DNA from: Pseudomonas sp. PICF141
GTDB taxonomy: Bacteria > Pseudomonadota > Gammaproteobacteria > Pseudomonadales > Pseudomonadaceae
Length of the DNA stretch: 64,000 nucleotides
NCBI RefSeq assembly: GCF_002286815.1
Contig: NZ_MUNM01000043.1
Coordinates: forward strand, 1-64,000
Direction: 5' to 3'
In this document: in pieces, positions 36,444-45,267 of the stretch
Layout of the letters: every line of letters begins with the position of its first letter
How positions within the stretch are numbered: the first letter of the stretch is position 1
Made by a program: the position numbers and the translations under genes
Notes under the pieces: model-generated
The model's input: the letters and a program-made list of their open reading frames with translations, nothing else
Databases searched by the model: none
Told to the model about the DNA's origin: nothing

Positions 36444-36842
36444 TTACTCCCGCGACTCAACCCCCAACTCATCCCACACCGATTCAGCCAGGTGGAAGGT
36501 CGCATTGGCCGCCGGGATGCCGCAGTAGATTGCGCTCTGCATGATCACTTCCTTGATCTCGCCACGGGTCACGCCGTTGTTGGCGGCGGCGCGCAGGTGC
36601 AGTTTGAGTTCCTCGTTGCGGTTCATGCCGATCAGCATGGCGAGGGTGATCAGGCTGCGGGTATGACGCGGCAGGCCGGGGCGGGTCCAGATGTCGCCCC
36701 AGGCGTGGCGGGTGATCATCTCCTGGAACTCCGAGTTGAACTCGGTCAGTGCATTCAGGCTGCGGTCGACATGGGCATCGCCCAGTACAGCGCGGCGAAC
36801 GTTCAGGCCCTCGTCATAACGTTGTTTCTCGTCCACAACCAT
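36444..36842 (-). CDS. pcaC: 4-carboxymuconolactone decarboxylase PcaC
   Basis: A 132-residue protein of the AhpD-like CMD fold (PF02627), all-helical. Motifs: GLNVRRAVLGDAHVDRSLNA, ITRHAWGDIWTRPGLPRHTRSL and AIYCGIPAANATFHLAE. It decarboxylates 4-carboxymuconolactone to beta-ketoadipate enol-lactone. The start at 36842 lies 4 nt after the pcaD stop, showing translational coupling. Last gene of the pca cluster. Confidence 0.95.
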   Translation of the reverse strand: MVVDEKQRYDEGLNVRRAVLGDAHVDRSLNALTEFNSEFQEMITRHAWGDIWTRPGLPRHTRSLITLAMLIGMNRNEELKLHLRAAANNGVTRGEIKEVIMQSAIYCGIPAANATFHLAESVWDELGVESRE

Positions 36843-36846
36843 CCCC

Positions 36847-37653
36847 TTAATGAGCTGACAAAAACGCCAGTACCCGGTCGCTGAACGCAGCGCCAGCCTG
36901 GACGTTGGACAGGTGCGCGGCGTTGAATTCGGCGTACTCGGCACCCTGCACACGTTCCTGAATGAAATGCCCGCCGGACGGCGGCGTCACCGCGTCTTCA
37001 GTGCCGGCGATCACCAGCAGCGGCACCTTGATCGAAGACAACTGATCGCGCAAATCGGCATCACGTACCGCCGCGCAATTGGCCGCGTAACCTTCAGGCG
37101 ACGTTGCCGCGAGCATGTCGGTAATCCGCTTCACCACCGCCGGATTGGCCTCGGCAAAATCCGCGGTGAACCACCGCGCAATCGACGCATCACGCAATGC
37201 GACCATGGCCGCTGCACCGTCACGCAACACGGTTTCGATCCGTGGATTCCACACCGACGGGTCGCCGATTTTCGCCGCGGTGTTGCACACGATCAGTTTG
37301 TTCAAACGCTGACCGGCATTGATCCCCAGCCATTGACCGATCAACCCGCCCATGGACAAACCACAGAAATGCGCGCGTTCGATGTGCAGCGCATCCAGCA
37401 GCGCCAACACGTCGCGGCCCAATTGCTCGATGCTGTACGGCCCCGGCGTCACCAATGATTGACCATGACCACGGGTGTCGAAACGCAGCACGCGAAAGTG
37501 TTCGCTGAACGCCGGGATCTGCGCATCCCACATGTGCAGGTCGGTGCCCAGTGAGTTGGACAGCACCAACACCGGCGCATCCGCCGGTCCATCGAGTTGC
37601 GGCCCTTGAATTTGGTAGTGCAGTTCGCCCTCGGCGAGTTGTACGAATGCCAC
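36847..37653 (-). CDS. pcaD: 3-oxoadipate enol-lactonase PcaD (GTG start)
   Basis: A 268-residue alpha/beta hydrolase. The nucleophile elbow GLSMGG gives the catalytic Ser; the acid is in IAGTEDAVTPP and the His in AAHLSN. It hydrolyses beta-ketoadipate enol-lactone to 3-oxoadipate. An AAGGAG lies six nt before a GTG at 37653, which is therefore the likely start (protein begins as fMet-Ala-Phe-Val-Gln); the in-frame TTG further up overlaps the RBS. It follows pcaB by 11 nt and precedes pcaC by 4 nt. Confidence 0.93.
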   Translation of the reverse strand: MAFVQLAEGELHYQIQGPQLDGPADAPVLVLSNSLGTDLHMWDAQIPAFSEHFRVLRFDTRGHGQSLVTPGPYSIEQLGRDVLALLDALHIERAHFCGLSMGGLIGQWLGINAGQRLNKLIVCNTAAKIGDPSVWNPRIETVLRDGAAAMVALRDASIARWFTADFAEANPAVVKRITDMLAATSPEGYAANCAAVRDADLRDQLSSIKVPLLVIAGTEDAVTPPSGGHFIQERVQGAEYAEFNAAHLSNVQAGAAFSDRVLAFLSAH

Positions 37654-37664
37654 GGCAGTCTCCT

Positions 37665-39029
37665 TCAAGCTATCAACGCAAAATGTTCAGCCGTCGCTCG
37701 CTCGACCCAGGTATGGGCCTGACCGAGGTAATGGGCGGGGTCCAGCAGATGATCGAGTTCGGCGTCCGACAGCTGCGCAGTCACTTGCGGTTCGTCGCCA
37801 AGTACCGCGCGCAGATGACGTTGCTCGGCCACTGCGCGCTTGCAGCATTGCTCCAGCAGATGGTGCGCAGTGTCGCGACCCACCCTTTGCGCCAGCACGA
37901 TGCTCACGGCTTCGGCCAGCACCAGGCCCTGGGTCAGGTCGAGGTTGCGCGTCATGCGGTCGGCGTCCACTTCCAGTCCGTCGGCCACCAATAGCGCTTG
38001 CTGCAGGCTGCCTGACACCAAACAGCAGATCTCGGGCAGGGTTTCCCATTCGGCATGCCACAGCCCCAGGCTGCGTTCATGTTCCTGCGGCATCGCGCTG
38101 AACAACGTCGAAAGCAAGCCAGGCACCCGCGTCGCCGCGCCGATCAGCACCGCCGCGCCCACCGGGTTGCGCTTGTGCGGCATGGTCGAGGAACCGCCCT
38201 TGCCCGGTGCCGACGGTTCAAACACTTCGCCGGCCTCGGTCTGCATCAACAGGCTGATGTCACGACCGAGTTTGCCGAGGCTGCCGGCGATCAGTCCAAG
38301 CACCGCGCCAAACTCCACCAGACGATCACGCTGGGTGTGCCAGGGTTGATCCGGCACGGTCAGTTGCAGTTCTGCGGCCAAGGCTTGGGCAATTGGCATG
38401 GCCTGTTCGCCAAGGGCCGCGAGGGTGCCGGAGGCGCCGCCGAATTGCAGCACCAGCAAGCGCGGTTTGAGTTCCCGCAGACGCTGACGGCTGCGCGTCA
38501 CCGCCCCCAGCCAACCGGCGATTTTCATGCCGAGGGTGACCGGCGTTGCGTGTTGCAGCCAAGTGCGTCCGGCCATGGGTGTGGCGACGTAACGCCTGGC
38601 CTGGGTCGCGAGGGTTTCCCCCAGTTGCGCCAGATCAGCTTCGATCAATTCCAGCGCGTGGCGCAGTTGCAGCACCAGGCCGGTGTCCATTACATCCTGG
38701 CTGGTCGCGCCCAGATGCACGTAACGCTCGGCTTCGGCATCGTTCTTCGCGATCTGCTTGCCCAACGCCTTGATCAGTGGAATCGCCGAATTGCCCGCCG
38801 TGGCAATCGCCTCACCCAGCGCGGCGAAGTCGTAATGCTCGGCCCGACATGCCGCGTCGATAGACGCAACAGCCGTCTGCGGAATCAGCCCAACCCGCGC
38901 TTCGGCCCGGGCCAGTGCCGCTTCGAAATCAAGCATGGCCTGAATCCGGCCCCGATCGCAGAACACTTCACGCATGTCGTGTGCCGTGAAGTAGGCATCG
39001 AACAATTGATTGCCCGGTCGCTGGTTCAT
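37665..39029 (-). CDS. pcaB: 3-carboxy-cis,cis-muconate cycloisomerase PcaB
   Basis: A 454-residue protein of the fumarase/aspartase superfamily. Motifs: VHLGATSQDVMDTG and the signature GKGGSSTMPHKRNP. It catalyses cycloisomerisation of 3-carboxy-cis,cis-muconate to 4-carboxymuconolactone. pcaD follows 11 nt later. A REP pair and 245 bp separate it from pcaG. Confidence 0.95.
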   Translation of the reverse strand: MNQRPGNQLFDAYFTAHDMREVFCDRGRIQAMLDFEAALARAEARVGLIPQTAVASIDAACRAEHYDFAALGEAIATAGNSAIPLIKALGKQIAKNDAEAERYVHLGATSQDVMDTGLVLQLRHALELIEADLAQLGETLATQARRYVATPMAGRTWLQHATPVTLGMKIAGWLGAVTRSRQRLRELKPRLLVLQFGGASGTLAALGEQAMPIAQALAAELQLTVPDQPWHTQRDRLVEFGAVLGLIAGSLGKLGRDISLLMQTEAGEVFEPSAPGKGGSSTMPHKRNPVGAAVLIGAATRVPGLLSTLFSAMPQEHERSLGLWHAEWETLPEICCLVSGSLQQALLVADGLEVDADRMTRNLDLTQGLVLAEAVSIVLAQRVGRDTAHHLLEQCCKRAVAEQRHLRAVLGDEPQVTAQLSDAELDHLLDPAHYLGQAHTWVERATAEHFALIA

Positions 39030-39165
39030 AAACAGTCCTTGCAGGCGTGGGGCCGGTCAGGCCGACACGTAAAGATCAAAGGTCGTGGTGCAAATACTTC
39101 GCCGACACGTATCAGTGAACATTTCGAGTCCAGACAGGCATTGCAATATCCCGTTCCATGCTATC

Positions 39166-39260
39166 CCTGTGGGAGCGGGCTTGCCCGCGATGACTGATTC
39201 ACATCCAACATTAATGTTGACTGACCCAACGCTATCGCGGGCAAGCCACGCTCCCACAGG
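39166..39260. repeat. Inverted REP pair (GGGCTTGCCCGCGAT variant)
   Basis: CCTGTGGGAGCGGGCTTGCC and GGCAAGCCACGCTCCCACAG, arms about 30 nt apart by 35 nt. It separates pcaHG from pcaBDC, so these may be different transcripts or processing units. Confidence 0.8.
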
Positions 39261-39274
39261 TTTGCGGCTTTCAC

Positions 39275-39841
39275 TCAATAATCGAAGAACACCGTCTCGG
39301 CATCCGTCCCCTGCAAAACCACATTCCACTGATAAACACCCGCAGCATCCCGCTTCGCCAGCAAGGTGCTGCGCCGCTCGGCTGGCACACATTCCAGTAA
39401 CGGGTCCGCCACGTTGGCCGGTTCGCCATCAAAGTAAATCCGCGTCAGCAAATGCTTGACTAACCCGCGAGCAAACACCAGCACCACCAAATGCGGCGCC
39501 TGGGTCGTGCCTTTCAAGCCTTCCACAGTGCCCGGTTTGATCGTGGTAAAGCGGAAGCGCCCTTGCGCATCCACCGGCACCCGGCCAAACCCTTCGAAGT
39601 TCGGGTCCAGGGGTTTGTCCTGATCGTCTTCGGGGTGGTCGTACTTGCCGGCGGCATTGGCCTGCCAGACTTCGAGCATCGCATCGTTGACGAAGTCACC
39701 ATTGCCATCGACGACTTGCCCGGTGATCGCCACGCGTTCGCCGAGTGTCTGCGCAATGGTCAGGTCTTCGCGGTTCAGCCAGGTCAGGCCAATGTGGTAA
39801 TACGGCCCGACGGTGTGGGACGTGGTTGCGTTCAGCGTCAT
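39275..39841 (-). CDS. pcaG: Protocatechuate 3,4-dioxygenase alpha subunit PcaG
   Basis: A 188-residue intradiol dioxygenase fold subunit. It begins MTLNATTSHTVGPYYHIGLT and includes MLEVWQANAAGKYDHPED and LLTRIYFDGEPAN. The alpha subunit lacks the iron and serves as partner to PcaH in the (alpha-beta)n enzyme. It starts 1 nt after the pcaH stop. Confidence 0.95.
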   Translation of the reverse strand: MTLNATTSHTVGPYYHIGLTWLNREDLTIAQTLGERVAITGQVVDGNGDFVNDAMLEVWQANAAGKYDHPEDDQDKPLDPNFEGFGRVPVDAQGRFRFTTIKPGTVEGLKGTTQAPHLVVLVFARGLVKHLLTRIYFDGEPANVADPLLECVPAERRSTLLAKRDAAGVYQWNVVLQGTDAETVFFDY

Positions 39842-39842
39842 C

Positions 39843-40547
39843 TTATTTCTCCATCGGCGTGGCTTCGCGGCCGCGCAAGACGATGTCCCAACGATAACCG
39901 AGGGCGTAGGAAGGGATGGTTTTTTCCAGGTCGAAACGGGCGATCAGGCGCTCTTTGGCGCTGGTATCGGGCACGCAGTTGTAGATGGGGTCGTAGGCCA
40001 GCAACGGGTCGCCCGGGAAATACATCTGGGTCACCAGACGCGTGAGAATACTCGGCCCAAACAGTGAGAAATGGATGTGCGCCGGGCGCCAGGCGTTGTG
40101 ATGGTTACCCCACGGATAGGCGCCAGGCTTGATGGTCTGGAACTGATACCAGCCATCGGCATCGGTCACGGTGCGGCCGGTGCCGGTAAAGTTAGGGTCC
40201 AGCGGTGCGTCGTGCAGGTCACGCGCATGGTTGTAGCGACCGGCGGCGTTGGCCTGCCAGATCTCCACCAGAATGCCTGGCACCGGCAGACCGTTTTCAT
40301 CCAGCACACGGCCGTGAATGATGATCCGTTCACCCAGTGGTTCGCCCGAGTGCTGGGCAGTCAGGTCATTGTCCTGCTCCTGGATGCGCTCGGCGCCGAT
40401 AGTCGGCCCGGTGATTTCCGACAGCGAATGAGGCAAAAACACCAACGGTTTGGACGGCGAGCGCAGGTTGGTGGATTGATAAGGAGGGTGCAGGTATTCC
40501 GGCTGAGTGCCCGCCTGTGGGCGACGGTAACCAGGTTTGTCAGTCAT
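39843..40547 (-). CDS. pcaH: Protocatechuate 3,4-dioxygenase beta subunit PcaH
   Basis: A 234-residue intradiol dioxygenase. The Fe3+ ligands are visible: Tyr105 (GRYNHARD), Tyr144 (KPGAYPWGNHH), His157 and His159 (WRPAHIHF). It inserts both oxygens into protocatechuate to give 3-carboxy-cis,cis-muconate, the first step of this branch. Followed by pcaG with a 1-nt gap. Preceded by pcaF on the same strand. Confidence 0.96.
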   Translation of the reverse strand: MTDKPGYRRPQAGTQPEYLHPPYQSTNLRSPSKPLVFLPHSLSEITGPTIGAERIQEQDNDLTAQHSGEPLGERIIIHGRVLDENGLPVPGILVEIWQANAAGRYNHARDLHDAPLDPNFTGTGRTVTDADGWYQFQTIKPGAYPWGNHHNAWRPAHIHFSLFGPSILTRLVTQMYFPGDPLLAYDPIYNCVPDTSAKERLIARFDLEKTIPSYALGYRWDIVLRGREATPMEK

Positions 40548-40584
40548 TGCGCTTTCCTCAATTCTTGTTAGTTACTGCTGGGTG

Positions 40585-41787
40585 TCAGACCCGTTCGATC
40601 GCCAAGGCCAGACCCTGGCCGACACCGACGCACATGGTCGCCAGTCCCTTCTTGCCACCGGTTTTTTCCAGCTGATGCAGCGCGGTCAGTACCAGTCGTG
40701 CACCGCTCATACCCAACGGATGACCCAAGGCAATGGCGCCACCGTTCGGGTTGACCTGGGCGGCGTCATCCGCCAGCCCCAGCTCACGCAACACCGCCAA
40801 GCCTTGGCTGGCGAACGCTTCGTTGAGTTCGATCACATCGAAATCGCTGACCGCCAGGCCTAGGCGCTCGGTCAATTTGCGCACTGCTGGCACCGGGCCG
40901 ATGCCCATCACCCGAGGTGCAACGCCGGCGCTGGACATGCCGAGCACTTTGGCGCGAGCGGTCAGGCCGTGCTTTTCAACTGCTTCGGCCGAGGCCAGAA
41001 TCAACGCCGCCGCACCGTCGTTCACCCCGGAGGCATTGCCAGCGGTGACGGTTTTGTCCGGGCCATTGACCGGCTTGAGTTTGGCCAGGGTTTGCAGCGT
41101 GGTGTCGGCGCGAGGATGCTCATCCTGATTGACGACACTTTCACCCTTCTTGTGGGCAATGCGCACCTCGACAATTTCTTCGGCGAAAAATCCGGCGGCT
41201 TGCGCGGCGGCTGTCCGCTGCTGACTGCGCAGCGCGAAAGCGTCCTGATCCTCGCGGGAAATTTCGTAATCGTCAGCCACGTTGTCGGCGGTCTGCGGCA
41301 TCGCATCCACGCCGTATTGGGCTTTCATCAACGGGTTGATGAAACGCCAGCCGATGGTGGTGTCTTCCAGCTTCATGTTGCGCGAAAACGCCGCATCCGC
41401 CTTGCCCATCACGAACGGTGCGCGGGACATCGACTCGACGCCGCCGGCAATTGCCAACTCCATCTCGCCACTGGCGATGGCGCGGAACGCGGTGCCGATC
41501 GCATCCATGCCCGAGGCGCAGAGGCGATTGAGGGTCACGCCCGGAATGGTTTCCGGCAGGCCCGCCAGCAGCAACGCCATGCGCGCCACGTTGCGGTTGT
41601 CTTCGCCAGCCTGGTTGGCGCAACCGAGGAACACCTCGTCCACCGCGCTCCAGTCCACCGAGGGGTTGCGCGCCATCAACGCCTTGATCGGCACGGCAGC
41701 CAGATCATCGGCGCGAACCGCTGACAGACCGCCGCCGAAACGGCCGATGGGGGTGCGAATGGCGTCGCAGATATAAACGTCACGCAT
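40585..41787 (-). CDS. pcaF: 3-oxoadipyl-CoA thiolase PcaF
   Basis: A 400-residue thiolase. The acyl-accepting Cys lies in [13 protein letters not shown] near residue 90, and the C-terminal motifs are [17 protein letters not shown] and CVGVGQGLA. It cleaves beta-ketoadipyl-CoA into acetyl-CoA and succinyl-CoA, the last step. The start overlaps the pcaJ stop by 1 nt (TGATG). Confidence 0.96.
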   Translation of the reverse strand: MRDVYICDAIRTPIGRFGGGLSAVRADDLAAVPIKALMARNPSVDWSAVDEVFLGCANQAGEDNRNVARMALLLAGLPETIPGVTLNRLCASGMDAIGTAFRAIASGEMELAIAGGVESMSRAPFVMGKADAAFSRNMKLEDTTIGWRFINPLMKAQYGVDAMPQTADNVADDYEISREDQDAFALRSQQRTAAAQAAGFFAEEIVEVRIAHKKGESVVNQDEHPRADTTLQTLAKLKPVNGPDKTVTAGNASGVNDGAAALILASAEAVEKHGLTARAKVLGMSSAGVAPRVMGIGPVPAVRKLTERLGLAVSDFDVIELNEAFASQGLAVLRELGLADDAAQVNPNGGAIALGHPLGMSGARLVLTALHQLEKTGGKKGLATMCVGVGQGLALAIERV

Positions 41788-42566
41788 CAGGCTTCTCCAG
41801 GTGCTTGGCCGTGGGCGGCTGCGGTGCGGGCTTCCAGATCCCTGAGCGCCTTGAGTTCGACTTCGGTCGGCTCGGCGGTGTTTTCAACATGTTCTGCAAA
41901 ACGAACAGCCCAACCGGTAGCCGCGGTCACTTGCTCCCGAGTCACGCCCGGGTGCAGCGCAGTGACGACGAATTCATGGGTGCCGGCTTCCGGTTCCATG
42001 ATGCACAGGTCGGTAATGATGCCGACCGGTCCAGCGCCCGGCAGGCCGAGACGCTTGCGCGAATCACCGCCCTCGCCATGGCCGACCGAGGTGATGAAGT
42101 CGAGCTTGTCGACAAAGGAGCGCGCCGACTGCTTGAGGATGATCAATACGCTCTTGGCGGAACCGGCGATTTCCGGCGCGCCACCGGCGCCTGGCAAGCG
42201 AACTTTCGGCTGATGGTAGTCGCCCACCACGGTGGTATTGATGTTGCCGAAGCGATCGACTTGCGCGGCGCCGAGGAAACCGACGTCGATGCGTCCGCCC
42301 TGCAACCAGTAGCGAAAAATCTCACCGGTCGGGACAACAGTGTCGGCGGTTTCCGCCAGTTCACCGTCACCGATCGACAACGGCAGTACGCTGGGCTTGG
42401 CACCGATCGGCCCCGATTCATAGATCAGGACGACATCTGGCGAGGAAGTCAGGCGTGCCAGGTTGGCGGCTTTCGACGGCAGGCCGATGCCGACGAAGCA
42501 TACCGAACCGTTTTTCAGACGACGGGCGGCGGCGACGGTCATCATTTCATTAGTGGTGTAAGTCAT
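41787..42566 (-). CDS. pcaJ: 3-oxoacid CoA-transferase subunit B PcaJ
   Basis: A 259-residue CoA-transferase beta subunit (family I). It has [20 protein letters not shown] and the catalytic-Glu region [14 protein letters not shown]. With PcaI it moves CoA from succinyl-CoA to 3-oxoadipate. Overlaps pcaI by 1 nt (TAATG) and pcaF by 1 nt, a tight translational relay. Confidence 0.95.
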   Translation of the reverse strand: MTYTTNEMMTVAAARRLKNGSVCFVGIGLPSKAANLARLTSSPDVVLIYESGPIGAKPSVLPLSIGDGELAETADTVVPTGEIFRYWLQGGRIDVGFLGAAQVDRFGNINTTVVGDYHQPKVRLPGAGGAPEIAGSAKSVLIILKQSARSFVDKLDFITSVGHGEGGDSRKRLGLPGAGPVGIITDLCIMEPEAGTHEFVVTALHPGVTREQVTAATGWAVRFAEHVENTAEPTEVELKALRDLEARTAAAHGQAPGEA

Positions 42567-43423
42567 TACTTGGCCTCCGAAGCAGCGGCCAGTTTGGCCT
42601 GGAACTCGCTGAAGTCAGCGCAGCCATGGATGTACTCGTTGATCCATGCGGTGAAGGTTTCACGGTCACGGGCAATCGGGTCCCAGGCTTGATAGAAGCG
42701 GTTGTCGCGTTCGGTGTAACCGTGGGCGTAGGACGGATGCGCGCCACCTGGCACATGGCAGACCGCGCTCAAGGCCCAGGTCGGCAGCACGCAAGCGTTC
42801 ATCGGTGCATTGAGGTCGTCGACGATTTCCTCGACAGTGACGATGCAGCGCTTGGCGGCCAGTGCGGCTTCTTTCTGCACGCCGAGAATGCCCCAGAGCA
42901 GTACGTTGCCTTTGCGATCGGCTTTCTGCGCGTGAATCACGGTGATGTCCGGGCGCACCGACGGTACCGCCGCCAGCACTTCGCCGGTGAACGGGCACGT
43001 GACGGTTTTGATCAGCGGGTTGACCTTTGGCAGGTCGGAGCCAGCGTAAGCACGCAACACCGCGAAGGGTAAGCCCGAAGCGCCCGCGACGTAGGCATTG
43101 GCCAGGTCGGCGTGGCTGTGTTCTTCGATTTCCAGCGCATGCGGCCACTGCCTTTCGACCGCGTCACGCAGACGGTGCAGAGAACCCACGCCCGGGTTCC
43201 CCCCCCAGGAGAAAATCAGCTTGCGAGCACAACCGGCACCGATCAACTGGTCGTAGATCAAGTCGGGCGTCATCCGCACCAGAGTCAGGTCTTTCTTGCC
43301 CTGGCGGATGATTTCGTGACCCGCCGCCGTAGGAATCAGGTGAGTAAAGCCTTCGAGCGCGACGGTATCGCCGTCGTTGACGAACTGCTTTACCGCGTCA
43401 TGCAGCGAAAGGATTTCAGCCAT
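42566..43423 (-). CDS. pcaI: 3-oxoacid CoA-transferase subunit A PcaI
   Basis: A 285-residue CoA-transferase alpha subunit. It has LSLHDAVKQFVNDGDTVALEGF, KLIFSWGGNPGVGSLHRLRD and HAQKADRKGNVLLWG. First gene of pcaIJF. The start at 43423 is chosen for the typical MAEILSLHDAV start; the 34-residue upstream frame covers a leader. A PcaR-like palindrome lies about 120 nt upstream. Confidence 0.95.
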   Translation of the reverse strand: MAEILSLHDAVKQFVNDGDTVALEGFTHLIPTAAGHEIIRQGKKDLTLVRMTPDLIYDQLIGAGCARKLIFSWGGNPGVGSLHRLRDAVERQWPHALEIEEHSHADLANAYVAGASGLPFAVLRAYAGSDLPKVNPLIKTVTCPFTGEVLAAVPSVRPDITVIHAQKADRKGNVLLWGILGVQKEAALAAKRCIVTVEEIVDDLNAPMNACVLPTWALSAVCHVPGGAHPSYAHGYTERDNRFYQAWDPIARDRETFTAWINEYIHGCADFSEFQAKLAAASEAK

Positions 43424-43543
43424 GGGGCAGGCTCCCGTTTTGTTATGAACCGACAGTGGTAGAAAAAGGCGCGAGGTTCGGCGCCGGAATGACTGAAGGT
43501 TAAGCCCCTGAAAAACGCTAAACAATCCGATAATCGACTGAGT

Positions 43544-43558
43544 GTTCGTTTATCGAAC
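43544..43558. promoter_or_regulatory. PcaR-like operator upstream of pcaI
   Basis: GTTCGTTTATCGAAC is an imperfect 15-bp palindrome (arms GTTCG / CGAAC) that resembles the PcaR box. A second half-site-like CCGATAATCGACTG lies just beside it (43528-43541). It is 121-135 nt upstream of the pcaI start. Confidence 0.65.
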
Positions 43559-43590
43559 AGATTGTTACTTCCCTACCGATTTCCTTTGCC

Positions 43591-43621
43591 GATCGTTCCC
43601 ACGCGGAGCGTGGGAACGATC
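43591..43621. repeat. Short palindrome (GATCGTTCCCACGCGGAGCG)
   Basis: A near-perfect 31-bp palindrome, GATCGTTCCCACGC and GCGTGGGAACGATC, minimal form of the repeats at 14714-14815, 48901-49013 and 60264-60369. It lies just after the pcaK stop and may end its transcript. Confidence 0.85.
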
Positions 43622-43632
43622 ATCACCTGCCC

Positions 43633-44979
43633 TCAGGTCGCATCCGCATGGCTGACCATGCCCTTGATCACCACCGCCGTGGTCGCCAATGCGGCCGGAA
43701 TCACCAGCGCCGTCAGCACCTGTTCGAAATTCCAGCCCAGGCCCAACAACGTTGCGCCCATCCAGGCACCCAGGATCGCGCCGAAGCGGCCAATCCCGAG
43801 CATCCACGACACTCCTGTCGCCCGGCCTTGAGTCGGGTAGAACCGCGCCGCCAGCGACGGCATCGCCGATTGCGCCCCGTTGACACACATCCCGGCCACC
43901 AGGACCAGGGTCGCCAGCAATGTGATGTTGCCCAGGCTCTGCCCTACCGCGTAGGCAAACACCCCGGCGAACAAGTAGAAAATGCCGATGACCTTGTGCG
44001 GATTGAACCGGTCCATCGCCCAGCCCACACCCACTGCGCTCAACACCCCACCGAACTGGAACAGCGCACCAATGAACGCCGCCTGCTCCATGCTCGCGCC
44101 GCTGTCACGCATCAGTGTCGGCAACCAACTGGTCAACAGGTAAACAATCACCAGGCCCATGAAGTACGTCAGCCACAGCAACAACGTGCCGGTGCTGTAG
44201 GTGCCGGAGAAGATCACCGCAAACACATTGCGCGCCTTCACGGTTTTCTGTTCCGGCACGCTGAAGCTCGAAGCCTGAGCCACCACCGTCGGGTCGATCG
44301 GCGCCAAGGCCTTGCGCACCTTGTCCGTGCCACGATTGCGCACCACCAGATAGCGCGCCGATTCCGGCAACCAGAACAGCAAGACGACAGCGAGGATCAA
44401 CGGCAGAATCCCGCCGATCATCAACAGACTGTGCCAGCCGAAGGCCGGGATCAGCTTGGCCGAGATGAACCCGCCCCCGGCCATGCCAAGGTTGAAGCCG
44501 CAGAACATGCTGGTCACCAGCAGGGATTTTTTGCGCTCCGGTGTGTATTCGGACAGCAGCGTTGTGGCGTTCGGCATGCCGGCGCCCAGGCCCAGGCCGG
44601 TGAGGAATCGCAGTACCAGCAATTGGTCGACGTTGGTGCTATAGGCCGACGCCAGGCTGAAACCGCCGAACACCAACACCGCGCCCACCAATACGACTTT
44701 TCGCCCGAAGCGGTCAGCCAATGGGCCGGAACCCAAAGCGCCGAAGACCATCCCGATCAACGCCGCGCTCATTACCGGGCCGAGACTGGCGCGATCGATG
44801 CCCCAGTCCTGAGACAGTGCCGGCGCGATAAAACCCATGGCCGCGGTGTCGAGGCCATCGAGGAAAACAATCAGGAAACATAAAATCACCACCCGCCATT
44901 GGTAGCGCGAAATGGGTTGAGTGTTGATGAAGGACTGCACATCGAGGCAGTTTCCTACAGCAGACTGAGGCTGGTTCAT
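43633..44979 (-). CDS. pcaK: 4-hydroxybenzoate/protocatechuate transporter PcaK
   Basis: A 448-residue MFS protein (aromatic acid:H+ symporter family), twelve helices. Motifs: LDGLDTAAMGFIAPALSQDW and GPLADRFGRKVVL (loop 2-3), LPESARYLVVR, and DRFNPHK in loop 8-9. PcaK imports 4-hydroxybenzoate and protocatechuate. The start at 44979 (MNQPQSAVG) gives the length I recall for PcaK. A PcaR-type operator lies upstream. Confidence 0.93.
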   Translation of the reverse strand: MNQPQSAVGNCLDVQSFINTQPISRYQWRVVILCFLIVFLDGLDTAAMGFIAPALSQDWGIDRASLGPVMSAALIGMVFGALGSGPLADRFGRKVVLVGAVLVFGGFSLASAYSTNVDQLLVLRFLTGLGLGAGMPNATTLLSEYTPERKKSLLVTSMFCGFNLGMAGGGFISAKLIPAFGWHSLLMIGGILPLILAVVLLFWLPESARYLVVRNRGTDKVRKALAPIDPTVVAQASSFSVPEQKTVKARNVFAVIFSGTYSTGTLLLWLTYFMGLVIVYLLTSWLPTLMRDSGASMEQAAFIGALFQFGGVLSAVGVGWAMDRFNPHKVIGIFYLFAGVFAYAVGQSLGNITLLATLVLVAGMCVNGAQSAMPSLAARFYPTQGRATGVSWMLGIGRFGAILGAWMGATLLGLGWNFEQVLTALVIPAALATTAVVIKGMVSHADAT

Positions 44980-45231
44980 TATTTTTATTCCACGCAAAGA
45001 CGCAGTCGAACAGGTGTCAGCCGGGGCTGACGCTATGACAGGAAAGGAGGTCGGAATCAGGCAATCCGGTTTCGGCAGCTAAACCGATGGGAACAGCGAC
45101 GGTCGGAAAACGTGCGCATGATGGTGCCTCTTCTCATTATTATTGGGGGCATGATCCGGCGATCGGGCTTAAGGCCAACAGTGCCGGATGACGCTGCCGC
45201 GACATTAATGATCCGAGGGAAAGAGCGTCAA

Positions 45232-45264
45232 TTCGATAAACGCGACTCTGTGCGTTTATCGAAC
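45232..45264. promoter_or_regulatory. PcaR-like inverted operator upstream of pcaK
   Basis: TTCGATAAACGCGAC and GTGCGTTTATCGAAC form an inverted pair with a 3-4 nt centre; 14 of 15 positions pair. It sits about 250 nt upstream of pcaK, just past the pcaR stop. The dyad resembles PcaR boxes. Confidence 0.68.
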
Positions 45265-45267
45265 AGC

